Shown: in pieces, positions 18,015 through 27,312 of the stretch
Layout: every line of letters begins with the position of its first letter
How positions within the stretch are numbered: the first letter of the stretch is position 1
NCBI RefSeq assembly: GCF_000613305.1
Contig: NZ_BAIO01000001.1
Span: 1 to 64,000, forward strand
Source: Komagataeibacter kakiaceti JCM 25156
Lineage (GTDB): Bacteria > Pseudomonadota > Alphaproteobacteria > Acetobacterales > Acetobacteraceae
DNA length: 64,000 nucleotides
Direction: 5' to 3'
Notes under the pieces: generated by a model
The model's input: only the letters and a program-made list of their open reading frames with translations
The model's database searches: none
Told to the model about the DNA's origin: nothing
Made by a program: the position numbers and the translations under genes

Positions 18015-19534
18015 TCAGAACTCCTCCCATCCCTTGTCGGATGATGTTGTTGGCAGATGGTTGGCCAGCATGGCCACCGTTGCACGGGCGGTCTTACCCA
18101 CACGCGGCTGGGGCGGCGGCGTGAACGCCGGCACATCCTCGGCTACGGCATTGATGGTCGGGGCCCTTTCCCGCCTGTTGCCGATCTTGAACCGGCTGAG
18201 TGTCTGCGCCAGCGTTCTGGTCTCGGCCGTCAGGTTATGGCTGGCGGCCGTCGTTTCCTCGACCATGGCCGCATTCTGCTGCGTGACCTGATCCATATCA
18301 CCGATGGCGGTCGTGACTTCCGACAGGCGCTGGGCCTGCTGCTGGGTGGAAACGGAAATTTCCTCCACCCGGGTGGCACTGTTCTGCGTGCTCCCCGCGA
18401 AATCGGTCAGGTAATGACCTGTCTTCTGCACCAGATCAACGCCATTGGAGACCTGCTCGGCGGAGACGGAAATCAGGCGCTTGATCTCGCTCGCCGATTT
18501 GGCCGACTGCTCGGCCAGGGAACGGACTTCCTGAGCCACCACGGCAAAACCACGCCCCGCATCCCCCGCACGGGCGGCTTCGACCCCTGCGTTCAGAGCC
18601 AGAACATTGGTCTGGAACGCAATGCCGTCGATCACCGAGATGATTTCACCAATGGCATCGGATGACTTCTTGATCTCGTCCATCGCCTGCGTCGTCTTGA
18701 CCATGATCTCGGTGGCGGCCGTCACCTTTTCCAGCGCCTGCTTGGTTTCCCTGCTGGCTTCGGAGCAGGCGGTGGCGGTGCGCTGCACGCCTTCCGTAAT
18801 GGTACGGACCGAGGCCGCGGCCTGACCAAGGTTCGACGCCTGCTTTTCAGTCCGCTTGGCCAGATCGTCCGAGGCGGTGGAAATCTCGGATGCACCGGTG
18901 GCGATCAGATCGGAATTGCTGGCCACGGCACGCAGGGCCTCGTTCAGGCGCAGCACGGAATGGTTGAACGCATCACGCAGCGGCGCGAATTCTCCATCGA
19001 AGATGGTGTCGGTAATCCGTGTGCGGAGATCTCCCTTGGCCATCTCGGCCAGAGCCGACCCAAGCGTTTCTATGGCTTCATGCGTCTGCTTGTCGCGTTG
19101 CTGGCTGCGTTTGAGGGCTTCGCGGATTTCCTCCCCCATCGCTTCCTGACGCTCCTTGCTTCGGCCTGCTCCTGCACCCCGCGGGAGAACGAAACCATCA
19201 CGCGGGCCAGACGCCCCGTGCAATCCCGATTGTCCAGGAACGGCACATGAGTGCTGTTATGGACATCCCCATGGCTCAGCTGCTCCCCGATGGAAGCAAG
19301 CGTTTCAATGGGTTTCGTCACCACAAAGGTCATGGCGGCCCAAAGGGAGAAAACGATTACCTGTCCGATCCCAAGGGCGCACATATTCATAAGGAACATG
19401 TGGTTGACCGGCTCATGAATGAGGTACCCAACCGCCTCGATAATGATCTGGAGTATAAGATACATCTCCAGACACACCATCGCTACCCTGATCTTGACGC
19501 GGAGCGGAGCGTCCTTGTTCAGCCACTTCAACAT
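18015..19534 (-). pseudogene. methyl-accepting chemotaxis protein with minimal periplasmic region (frame broken)
   Basis: Roughly 505 residues in two frames that join near 19155. Two N-terminal membrane segments (about residues 22-42 and 50-72) are separated by only a few residues, so there is no real ligand-binding domain. A HAMP-like region, the second helical segment [19 protein letters not shown], and a full MCP signalling domain follow, with the hairpin tip [20 protein letters not shown]. The C-terminus is KGWEEF, an x-W-x-x-F pentapeptide of the type that tethers CheR/CheB. First gene of the chemotaxis operon. Loss of one C (GAAGCAAGG from GAAGCCAAGG) explains the break. Confidence 0.87.
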
Positions 19535-20554
19535 GCCGATGCAACTTCCCTTCATGTTTCACGAGATATCGCGCATGGAACCATCCGCGCAGCAACACCC
19601 GCCTTGGGCGGCGCACCTGGCACCGGTGGCCTTTCCGCCCCCCGGTGGCACAAGATGGAAAACGCATGGTACATCCGGGAGGAAGGGGATGCTTCCATGC
19701 GCCTGTCTAGTCAGAAACCGGGTAGTTATCTCTATGTCCGAACGGATAGCTACACGTCAATACCTGCATCATGACTGCATTGATCCAAACGGAAGAAATC
19801 GTTCGGAAAGTTATAGATATATTAAGACTGAAAATAGACACGGGATCCGAGAAAAACGTTAATAAGATATTTCAACCGTCATTTCATGGATACTCTGGCA
19901 TCCAGAGGCAGAATTTCAAAAGCGATAATGCGAATGAAAAACAGCTCTGTCTCCATATTGCCAGACGCATAAGGCAGGGCTTCCGCCTGGGTAGCAGGCT
20001 CTCTTGAAGAGAACAGTATTCGTCTCCGGCATGATAGGCTCAACGATTTCGTTCAGGAGATAGATCAAGGCGCGTCTCTTATCACGGATAAACAGATATA
20101 AGATTGATATATGTCATGAAATTGCGCCGACGTACCCATCTGCCTGTCAGATCTTCAGAGGACTTCTGAAGCACTTCATTGTCTGCACATCGACGTGCAG
20201 ACGGCAGAACTCGTAAACGTCACATCCTAAAGAAACAACAATTTATCGGAGACGCACAAGAAAATATTAGAACATATTGCGTATTAAACCTACTTAAGTC
20301 GCATTTATACATAAAAATATCACTATTATCGTACCTACAATGACAAGCCATTCGTTGATACCAAAAAATATATTTTATTGATGCGTATTTATTATAAATA
20401 ATACAATTATTACTTGCATTACTATTTCACAATAGAACAAATTTTACTTTTTATATTCCTCATGGAAGGCAGATCGCGTTTCAATTACCACTCTACTGAA
20501 AAAATTGAGAAAATTATCGTTCAATGCAACTGGTTGTCGAAAGTTCGATATTGC
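19535..20554. other. about 1 kb without a recognised gene, upstream of the chemotaxis operon
   Basis: Likely holds the promoter of the minus-strand chemotaxis operon. A 78-codon open frame at 19771-20007 (+) is possible but resembles nothing I know. From about 20230 the sequence is very AT-rich with no coding pattern. Confidence 0.4.
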
Positions 20555-20570
20555 GTGTGATTTGGTGAGG
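20555..20570. repeat. iteron copy (outlying)
   Basis: GTGTGATTTGGTGAGG matches the iteron consensus of the replication region. It sits just outside the IS110 remnant, about 600 bp from the main iteron group, probably because transposons entered the array. Confidence 0.7.
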
Positions 20571-20575
20571 CGTTG

Positions 20576-20757
20576 TTATAGACAATGTTGAAAGTTCGAA
20601 TACCCGATCATTGCGTAACAGGACATTCGCCAGAAGGACGAGACGCCGCATGAGGCGGTCAGCGCCACCTTTGCGTGCTTTCTTTTATCCATCAGGCTGA
20701 GATAAGTGCTGCGAAGATCAGGGTTGTGCCGCATGGCAACCAGAGCAGGCATGTACA
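20576..20757 (-). pseudogene. IS110-family transposase, C-terminal remnant
   Basis: On the minus strand the translation reads MYMPALVAMRHNPDLRSTY and then KVALTA, the conserved C-terminal (IS116/IS110/IS902) part of IS110 transposases. The frame is disturbed after that. The 5' part of the gene is absent: it is joined at about 20757 to an IS5 fragment on the other strand. Confidence 0.65.
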
Positions 20758-21145
20758 TCCTCGACAGTCGGACATTACGTTCGACGCCGGAAAGCAGTTC
20801 CCGCGCCGGATATGATGTCGCCAGGCGCAAAAAGGGATCAAAGCTGCACATGGCCATGAACACGCTGGAGCACCTGTCGGCCCTGCATGTCACACCAGCC
20901 AGTCGGGACAACCGCGCCGGGGTCGGACGTCTTGCCGCCGCCATTCAGGACGCGACGGACGAAAGCGCTGAACTGGCCTATGTCGATCAGGGATACCAGC
21001 GAGAAATCTGCCGGGGCAGCACGGGTCCAGGGGGCACCCTTGAAGTTGTCAGGTTGCCCGAGGCCAATGCTGCCGCGCCGATGGGTTGTCGAGCGATCTT
21101 TCGCATGGGCCATACGATGCAGCAGGGTCCGCCCAAAAGATCAAT
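20758..21145 (+). pseudogene. IS5-family transposase remnant (copy 1)
   Basis: The piece reads ILDSRTLRSTPESSSRAGYD, KKGSKLHMAMNTLEHLSALH and ELAYVDQGY, the central DDE part of an IS5-family (IS427-like) transposase. The N-terminus is missing, and the C-terminus is scrambled after VVRLPEA. A close relative lies at 21444-22005. Both flank the main iteron group of the replication origin. Confidence 0.7.
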
Positions 21146-21240
21146 CACTCTTTAACGGGATGTGTGATCTGGTGAGAAATCCGTGTGATCTAGTGATAAG
21201 GCAATACGATCATTCCTTATGTTTAGGCCGTTATCCTGAG

Positions 21241-21298
21241 TGATATGGTGAGGAAACTAATATATAACTAATATTAGATTAGTTTCCTCACCATATCA
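21241..21298. repeat. 21-bp perfect inverted repeat containing two opposed iterons
   Basis: The arms at 21241-21261 and 21278-21298 are perfectly complementary, beginning TGATATGGTGAGGAAAC, with a 16-bp AT-rich spacer. Each arm contains an iteron. Such opposed pairs often serve as the operator where the initiator represses or cross-links (handcuffing) in iteron plasmids; here that is inference. Confidence 0.85.
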
Positions 21299-21443
21299 CA
21301 TAGCTTTCTCACCAAATCACATAATCTGATAACATGTATTTTGAAGCATTTCCTTTCAGGGCAACTCACCAATGCAGGAGTTACATATTTTTAACCGTGT
21401 GATTTAGTGAGGATATTTTAAAAGATTCTATGATTGGCAGGGA

Positions 21444-22005
21444 TTGTTCAACGGTCTTAGATATGTGATCCGCTACCGAGCTACTTGGTGCGCCATGCCG
21501 AATGACCTTCCGCCGTGGTGGGCGGTCTACCAGCAATCCCGTCGCTGGATGGAGGCAGGCTGTTTTGACGCGTTGGTGTCTGATCTGCGTGCCGTGCTGC
21601 GTATCGCTTCTGGCCGTAGGGCGGAGCCAACGGCAGCCATTCTCGACAGCCGGACATTACATTGGACACCGGAAAACGATCCCCGCGCCGGATATGATAG
21701 GACCAGCCGCAAAAAGGGATCAAATCTGCATATAGCCGTGGACACATTGGGGTATCTGTCGATCCTGCATGTCACACCAGCCAGTCGAGATGATCGTGCC
21801 GGGGGCGGACGTCTTGCTGCTACCATTCAGGACGCGACGGACAAGAGCTTTGAGCTGGCCTATGTCGATCAGGGATATACCGGCGAAACCTGCCAGGGCA
21901 GCACTGGCCCAAGGGGAGGCCTTGAGGTTGTCAGGTTGCCCGAGGCCAAACGTGGCTTTGTCCTGCTGCCACGCCGATGGGTCGTTGAACGATCTTTCGC
22001 ATAGG
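21444..22005 (+). pseudogene. IS5-family transposase remnant (copy 2), inside the origin region
   Basis: An open frame of 186 codons ending near 22004 contains the DDE region of an IS5-family transposase (AILDSRTLHWTPENDPRAGY, ELAYVDQGYTGE, PRRWVVERSFA). The last motif is the conserved C-terminal R-W-V-V-E-R-S-F-A; the protein ends right after it, so the final helices are lost. The N-terminal half begins abruptly with PPWWAVYQQSRRWMEAG. About two thirds identical to copy 1 by eye. Not functional. Confidence 0.75.
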
Positions 22006-22358
22006 CTACTCGATGCCGCAGAATAGTCAAGTATTTCGAGCATTGCTCTTCAATACTAGAAAGTATTCACGTCATAGCATCCGCACGTTTCATGCTCAGA
22101 AATGCAAATATAATCGCCAAAAGTGCATAACAACTCTTAGAAAGATATTATATAAAATTAAATATTAAAAATATGATAAATAATAATACCATAATCTGAT
22201 TTATTTTATTTATTATTCCGGAATATAGTATCTATTCCTATGTCAATAATTTCTTCTTCATTTCCCGTTCGGACTCCCGGATAGGCTATCACTAAATCAC
22301 ACACTGACATTCACTTCGTTACATGCAACAAAGTAGGCAGCCTGGAGGGGAGGTAGGT

Positions 22359-23282
22359 ATGGCTACGATCCATGATCTGTTGGAAACACGCGGCAAACAG
22401 CATGCTTTGGATTTTGGTCTGGATCGTGACATTGTTGAAGCGGCATCAGCATATATGTCCGATGAAGAAAATGGCCTTGGATTCATCTATTCCGGTTGGG
22501 CACAGTGCGCTCTTCCGCATAGGCGATTAAAACCGAGTGAACCTTGGCAAATGGCATCGGATAGGGTTCGTCTCATTATTCAGCCAGGGATTAAACCTGT
22601 TGGGCAAACAGGAGAGTTGGCACATGTTGGGGTTCCCTTTGGAGCTCATGGCAGACTCATCCTCCTATTCCTCCAGACAGAGGCTATCCGTACCAACTCG
22701 CGTGAAATCGAACTTGGGAAAAGCCTACGACAATGGATGAAGCGCATTGGCATATCCCCCAGCGGATCGGCTGCCAGATCCGTGAAAGATCAGGCTGAGC
22801 GTATCAGCCGATGCAGGCTCAGTTTCCATATCAATGACGGAAAGGGTGCAAACGCTCTTGTCAATCAGGCTATCGTAGATGGGGCATTATTCATAGATGA
22901 ACCCAATTGTAGGTCCGGCTCTACCAGTATTGAAGTTGCAAAACTTTCTGAAGGTTATTACGAGCAGCTACGAAAGCATCCCGTTCCCGTTCATGAAGCT
23001 GCAGTCAGAGCAATTTCGAACAATTCGGCGGCCCTTGATGTATATGTCTGGCTTGCTTACCGTCTTCATGTTCTTCAAGGTCGAAAACTTGTAACATGGT
23101 CCGCACTTAAGGCACAATTTGGTTCAGGTTATAAAGAACTGTTCCATTTTAAAGCTAAATGGCAGAAGCCTCTTTCTTTGGCTTTGGCGGTATATCCAGA
23201 TGCGCGGGTTGAGATTACAGATGAAGGGGTTATACTTATGCCCTCTCCTGCGCCAGTTAAACCAAAGCGGATAAGTGCATAA
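22359..23282 (+). CDS. repA: plasmid replication initiator RepA (RepA_C family)
   Basis: 307 residues. It resembles the RepA initiators found on plasmids of Acetobacteraceae and other alphaproteobacteria (Pfam RepA_C type): YSGWAQCALPHRRL near residue 46, then a run through GVPFGAHGRLILLFLQTEAI (about 90-109), SFHINDG and DVYVWLAYRLHVL (about 228-240). It would bind the iterons upstream and open the origin. I chose the ATG at 22359 because GGAGGGGAGG lies directly upstream; an in-frame ATG at 22323 lacks such a site. Frame intact. Confidence 0.85.
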   Translation: MATIHDLLETRGKQHALDFGLDRDIVEAASAYMSDEENGLGFIYSGWAQCALPHRRLKPSEPWQMASDRVRLIIQPGIKPVGQTGELAHVGVPFGAHGRLILLFLQTEAIRTNSREIELGKSLRQWMKRIGISPSGSAARSVKDQAERISRCRLSFHINDGKGANALVNQAIVDGALFIDEPNCRSGSTSIEVAKLSEGYYEQLRKHPVPVHEAAVRAISNNSAALDVYVWLAYRLHVLQGRKLVTWSALKAQFGSGYKELFHFKAKWQKPLSLALAVYPDARVEITDEGVILMPSPAPVKPKRISA

Positions 23283-23311
23283 CAAAGCCAAGAAAATGGA
23301 TTGTGCGTCGA

Positions 23312-23960
23312 TCATATCGAATAGAAAAGCGTCTGAAGTGCTGAAGTAACGCTCGATACGATTGCGTAGCTTATAGGTCCTGGCATCGTGCGGATGATAA
23401 TATTGTAGGTGCGATTACAGGGAAGGCACAACTTTTGTGCCCATCTGAGCGATAAGATTACGTAATGCATTTCTGCCATCGGCCTTGTCAGCAATAACAG
23501 TCGCCTCTTTCTGACCCATGAGCAGAGCTTGCGATTGGATGACATTGCTGAAGCGCAACGGGTGGCCCAGCGTATCGACCAGCATATGGATCCTGATCGT
23601 CAGGCTACCTCTGGAACGCCCCAGCGCCGCTCTCCCTTTTCCATTCGTGGCCTGCTGATGGGCGCGAACGATGGCTGAATCAAACATCAGATACTCGTTG
23701 TCTTGATCGGCCGTCAGTGTCTCGAAAATCCTGTCCCACACTCCGGCAGGTCCTTCCAATGTGCGCCAGAGCGTAGAATCCAGAGGCAGCCGTTCACGAA
23801 CAGCCGGTTATTCGTTCCACTGCGGCCTGCATCCCCAACCTTGCCTGGGAGCAGAGGCTCAATCCGCTACCATTGCGCTTCGTTCAATTCGTACCGTTTG
23901 ATTCCTATCTTATCCTCCTGTTCTGATACGATGCTCAGGGAAGAATTCGTTTTACAAAAA
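23312..23960 (-). pseudogene. IS5-family transposase remnant
   Basis: On the minus strand an open piece at 23415-23759 reads EGPAGVWDRIFETLTADQD, LMFDSAIVRAHQQATNGKG and GRSRGSLTIRIHMLVDTLG, the classic central block of IS5-family (IS427-like) transposases. Upstream and downstream pieces in other frames extend it to about 23312-23960. Several in-frame stops and indels are present; this one is truly degenerate, unlike the flagellar genes. Confidence 0.75.
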
Positions 23961-24231
23961 GGAAATCCTGAATGTCGATCGGTCCTGGCGCGCATGACCT
24001 CGTGATTATGGGCAGCAGCCCACATGCCTACCTGACCCGGCGCGGTGTTTATGCTACTATCCCACCATTCACTGCATCGGTGAGGTCTATTTGAAAATAA
24101 TTTAAGGTAAGAAAAGTTTTCGAGGCGGTATTTTTTTACGATATTGTTTCGTGAATATTTTCTTTCAAAAATATCAACTGAATAAATAATTTTAATTTAT
24201 AGTATATTTACTATCATGAATCATTAATATA

Positions 24232-25191
24232 TTATGTGTCCTGGGTCGTCTTATTGTTTTCTGTATCCTGCTTATCTGGAATGGGTGTATTCAGGCTATC
24301 CTGACCAGTGGGGTTCGTATCACTGGCAGATGAAGTCGGGCTGGAGGGGGACGCAAAAAGTTCATCGACAATTTCCTTTTCGAGTTCCGCATTCATGCCA
24401 TCCATGTTGTCAAAATGACCGACAATGCTTGTCGTGTTGCCTTCCGGGGTGAAGTTATAGGGCTGGGAGGGGACTGCGGTCGGGGTGGATGTGTCCAGCG
24501 TTGGCAGGGCATCCGTCGGCAGGATATTTTCCTGTCCGGAAAAGCTGGATGAGAGCGTGAAGCTGGTCTGTGCCCCTGCATCCGTCTGAATCGTGGTTTC
24601 CTGTATGTTGATGGACAGGGAGGACGAACCCCACATTTCCTCCTCATTCGTCCGTTCTTCGGTCTGCTGCAGATAGAGAAGGGATCTTTCCATCGGGATC
24701 GAAACCGGCTGGTTGTCATCATATGTCAGGTTTCGTTTGCTTATGTCCTGCAGCCCGGCATTGATGGTCTGCATGAACGGCGTGTTTTCGGTTTCCTGGT
24801 CAAAAGCCGTTTCAATGCCATTGGCCGCGTTGCCGCCATGGGCCTCGATTTCCGAGCGCATTTCGTCACTGGTCACGTATGCGGCCCACTTCTGCACATC
24901 GGACGTGGAAGAATTGGTGATGATCTGCGCGAGGGTATCGTAGACCTTCTGTATCGTGCTGGTGGAACCACCTATCTGCGTGCTCTGTGTGTTCAGGTAG
25001 GTTGCCGCCTCGCCGGACAGGGAGACCGCGTCCGGGTCCGAACCCTCGGTTGTGCCGGAACTTTCGGATGCATCACTGACAACCGCGCTGCCATGCTGGA
25101 GGGGATCCTGGTCTTTCTCATCAGTGGATGGAACCGCTCCCTGAAACCATGAAGCCGACCATGAAAGATTGGTTGTCGTTACAGTTGTCAC
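24232..25191 (-). CDS. uncharacterised Ser/Thr-rich protein
   Basis: 319 residues, acidic, no Cys, very rich in Ser, Thr and Asn, with no signal peptide or membrane segment. Residues about 55-75 (DPDAVSLSGEAATYLNTQST) recall alphaproteobacterial proteins of unknown function found with flagellar or secreted-protein genes. The composition (low Cys, many small polar residues, disordered C-terminal third) is like proteins exported by flagellar type III systems, but that is only a suggestion. It stands alone between IS remnants and the exopolysaccharide locus. Confidence 0.6.
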   Translation of the reverse strand: MTTVTTTNLSWSASWFQGAVPSTDEKDQDPLQHGSAVVSDASESSGTTEGSDPDAVSLSGEAATYLNTQSTQIGGSTSTIQKVYDTLAQIITNSSTSDVQKWAAYVTSDEMRSEIEAHGGNAANGIETAFDQETENTPFMQTINAGLQDISKRNLTYDDNQPVSIPMERSLLYLQQTEERTNEEEMWGSSSLSINIQETTIQTDAGAQTSFTLSSSFSGQENILPTDALPTLDTSTPTAVPSQPYNFTPEGNTTSIVGHFDNMDGMNAELEKEIVDELFASPSSPTSSASDTNPTGQDSLNTPIPDKQDTENNKTTQDT

Positions 25192-25758
25192 AATTCCCCC
25201 CGGTTTTCACGCTGGTAGAAAGACAGACTTAATAGAATAATCAAAGAATATGGAAATGGTAAGGAGAAAGTTAATCTCCCATTTTTTATTCATCATGAGA
25301 AAAAGAACGTGATGAATGCCCGGTAGGCAACTGGCGTAGGGGGATGTATTTGCTGCCAACACGGTTTTTTCGCATGAACATTCCATCATGACATAACCGC
25401 GCCCGGACCTTTAGGAAGATTGTCATGCCGCGTAACGCCGCCGCCCGGTAGATGCGGCGTGGGAACTGTAGGCGTCAAGAGGAATTTTGCATTGCTACAT
25501 CGACATGCTGGTCATAATCCCTTATCAGTCGGCGTGATAAGGCCACTTGACCACAACGGATACTTTTAGCATTCTGTTGTAAATTCATAAAACATAACCA
25601 GATGAAATTAACCAGAATATTTCCGGTCAGACTTTAATAGATATGCATATGTAATACTAATTGATGTCATGAAATATGCCATATTATGAAAGTAATTTAT
25701 TATAACATAATGCAATAAGATATTATTTAATATTACCCGTTTCGAATATAATGATTGA
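25192..25758. other. 567-bp intergenic region
   Basis: No gene recognised. It contains an 8-bp inverted repeat, CCTTATCA/TGATAAGG, at 25520-25542, a possible operator. The last ~180 bases are very AT-rich and probably hold the promoter of the oxidoreductase gene at 25759. Confidence 0.4.
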
Positions 25759-26844
25759 ATGGAATATATATTAATGCCTCATTCACATATTACAGAATCC
25801 GAATTTTCTTCCATTGGGTGGGGCATTGTTGGAACGGGAACGATTGCTGCCCGGTTTGCGGAAGATATAAAATATGTCGCGGGGGCACGCCTCGCGGGTG
25901 TTTCATCACGTTCCCTGGACCGGGCCACAATGTTTTGCGCGCAGCATGGTGGCATTGCATATGAGAACTACACAGCATTACTGGATGATAAAAATATTGA
26001 TGCGGTTTATATTGCATCTCCAAATACATCCCATTTCTCCATCGCCTGGGAAGCTATTGCCGCCAACAAGAGCGTTCTTGTCGAAAAGCCCCTTGTGACG
26101 ACAGCAGAAGAAGCTGAGCGGCTGCGCGCATTTGCTGCTGAGCGGAAAGTCTTCCTGATGGAAGGTGTATGGACGCGTTTTCTGCCTGCAATTGAATTTG
26201 TCAAGGGTGCCATTCGTTCTGGCGCTATTGGTGAATTGCGCTCTATAAGGGGTGAACTTGCCTTTCGGCATGCTTACGACCCGGATAACCGCTTTTTTGA
26301 TCCAGCCCAGGGGGGAGGAAGCCTGCTTGATCTGGGGCTCTATCTTGTTTCCCTGTCGATATTTCTTTTGGGATGCCCTGATACAGTAACTGGAAAATGG
26401 CACCCCGCACCGACAGGCGTGGATATGATGGCCGATATCGAACTGTCTTTCGGGGGTGTTCCTGCTTTCTTGCAATGTGGCTTCGATAGAACAGGAGGGA
26501 ACTGGTTCAGGATCAAGGGAAGCCGTGGCTCCCTGTTCCTGCCATCTCCCTTTATCGGCGCGCGTTGTGTCTTCGAAGCAGGGCCCGTTATGGCCAGGAT
26601 CATTGGTATATTATGCAGAAACTCTGTAACTGCACGTATTTTCAGCAAACTGACGCGAAAGATTCCAATTCCGGGTGTAAAGCGGCATTTCTTTGATTTT
26701 CAGGGGTATGGGCTTCAGTTCGAGATCGGGGCTGCGACAAAGGCAATAAAGGAAGGTCGCATAGAGGCACCTTTCGCACCATTGTCGGAAAGCATTGAAA
26801 CAATACATATTCTTGAAAAAATACGCAGTTTTCCATCAAGCTGA
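25759..26844 (+). CDS. Gfo/Idh/MocA family sugar oxidoreductase
   Basis: 361 residues. The NAD(P)-binding Rossmann motif GWGIVGTGTIAARFAEDI is at about residues 21-38, the family EKPLVTT motif (with the conserved Lys) at about 111-117, and HAYDPDNRFFDPAQGGGSLLDLGLY in the substrate domain contains the usual G-G-G-x-L-x-D-x-G block. Members oxidise or isomerise sugars, often nucleotide sugars in polysaccharide clusters. It opens the exopolysaccharide locus. The start is uncertain: no clear ribosome site; ATG 25774 is an alternative. A second family member is at 43015-44162. Confidence 0.85.
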   Translation: MEYILMPHSHITESEFSSIGWGIVGTGTIAARFAEDIKYVAGARLAGVSSRSLDRATMFCAQHGGIAYENYTALLDDKNIDAVYIASPNTSHFSIAWEAIAANKSVLVEKPLVTTAEEAERLRAFAAERKVFLMEGVWTRFLPAIEFVKGAIRSGAIGELRSIRGELAFRHAYDPDNRFFDPAQGGGSLLDLGLYLVSLSIFLLGCPDTVTGKWHPAPTGVDMMADIELSFGGVPAFLQCGFDRTGGNWFRIKGSRGSLFLPSPFIGARCVFEAGPVMARIIGILCRNSVTARIFSKLTRKIPIPGVKRHFFDFQGYGLQFEIGAATKAIKEGRIEAPFAPLSESIETIHILEKIRSFPSS

Positions 26845-26877
26845 TAGAGAATAACATTACGTTAGATAAATATTAAT

Positions 26878-27279
26878 CTAATTTTCAGAATCTGTTTTGG
26901 GTTTTCCATCAGGTGGCACGTCTTCCATAAGAGAATAAGGCCGCCCACTCGCGCTTATCCCATAACTATCTATAAAATCAGGATTAAAATTTTCCAGCAC
27001 TTCGTATTGCGGGCGGCCATGATTATCCACTCCGTCCATATAGGTCATATGTCCGATCTCGGTGGCAAATTCCTGATAGGTCTGGCCGCTCTCCGGCCTT
27101 ATCCCATAAATAACCGTTTCATGACCAAAGCGGGAAATATCCATATGCGCGCCACTTCCCGGGTCATCGCATGTCTGGAAACGGGCAGGGCCCAGGCAAC
27201 GTGCCGAACATACCAATGGGAACACCATGAAAATTCCGGTTACCCATAGCATAAAGCAGCTTTTCATGGGGTTCAGCAT
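26878..27279 (-). CDS. small exported protein of unknown function
   Basis: 133 residues from the ATG at 27279, which has AAGGA upstream; longer and shorter starts (27309, 27267) are possible. An N-terminal hydrophobic stretch (LWVTGIFMVFPLVCSA) is a signal peptide, possibly with a Cys near the cleavage site. The mature part is polar with two Cys (RCLGPARFQTC). It follows the GH5 gene by 33 bases on the same strand, so the two are probably co-transcribed. No known family recognised. Confidence 0.6.
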   Translation of the reverse strand: MLNPMKSCFMLWVTGIFMVFPLVCSARCLGPARFQTCDDPGSGAHMDISRFGHETVIYGIRPESGQTYQEFATEIGHMTYMDGVDNHGRPQYEVLENFNPDFIDSYGISASGRPYSLMEDVPPDGKPKTDSEN

Positions 27280-27312
27280 CCTGAGCAATCCTTGAGGGGT
27301 TTCAGGCACATT

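Larger units (their letters stand above)
21162..22358. other. oriV: replication origin region (iterons, inverted repeat, AT-rich stretch) upstream of repA
   Basis: Iterons of consensus GTGTGATTTGGTGAGAAA occur at 21162-21179, 21183-21200, 21238-21255, 21397-21412 (plus orientation) and at 21286-21300, 21305-21322, 22287-22302 (inverted). A 21-bp inverted repeat at 21241-21298 contains one iteron in each arm. An AT-rich stretch at about 22140-22220 could be the melting site. repA begins at 22359. An IS5 remnant occupies 21444-22005, splitting the array. This layout is the one known for iteron-controlled theta plasmids. Confidence 0.75.

Noticed and set aside
19771..20007. 78-codon open frame upstream of the chemotaxis operon
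   Set aside because: No ribosome site, no recognised similarity; composition not clearly coding.
25520..25542. Inverted repeat as a terminator
   Set aside because: No T-run follows on either side; kept only as a possible operator.
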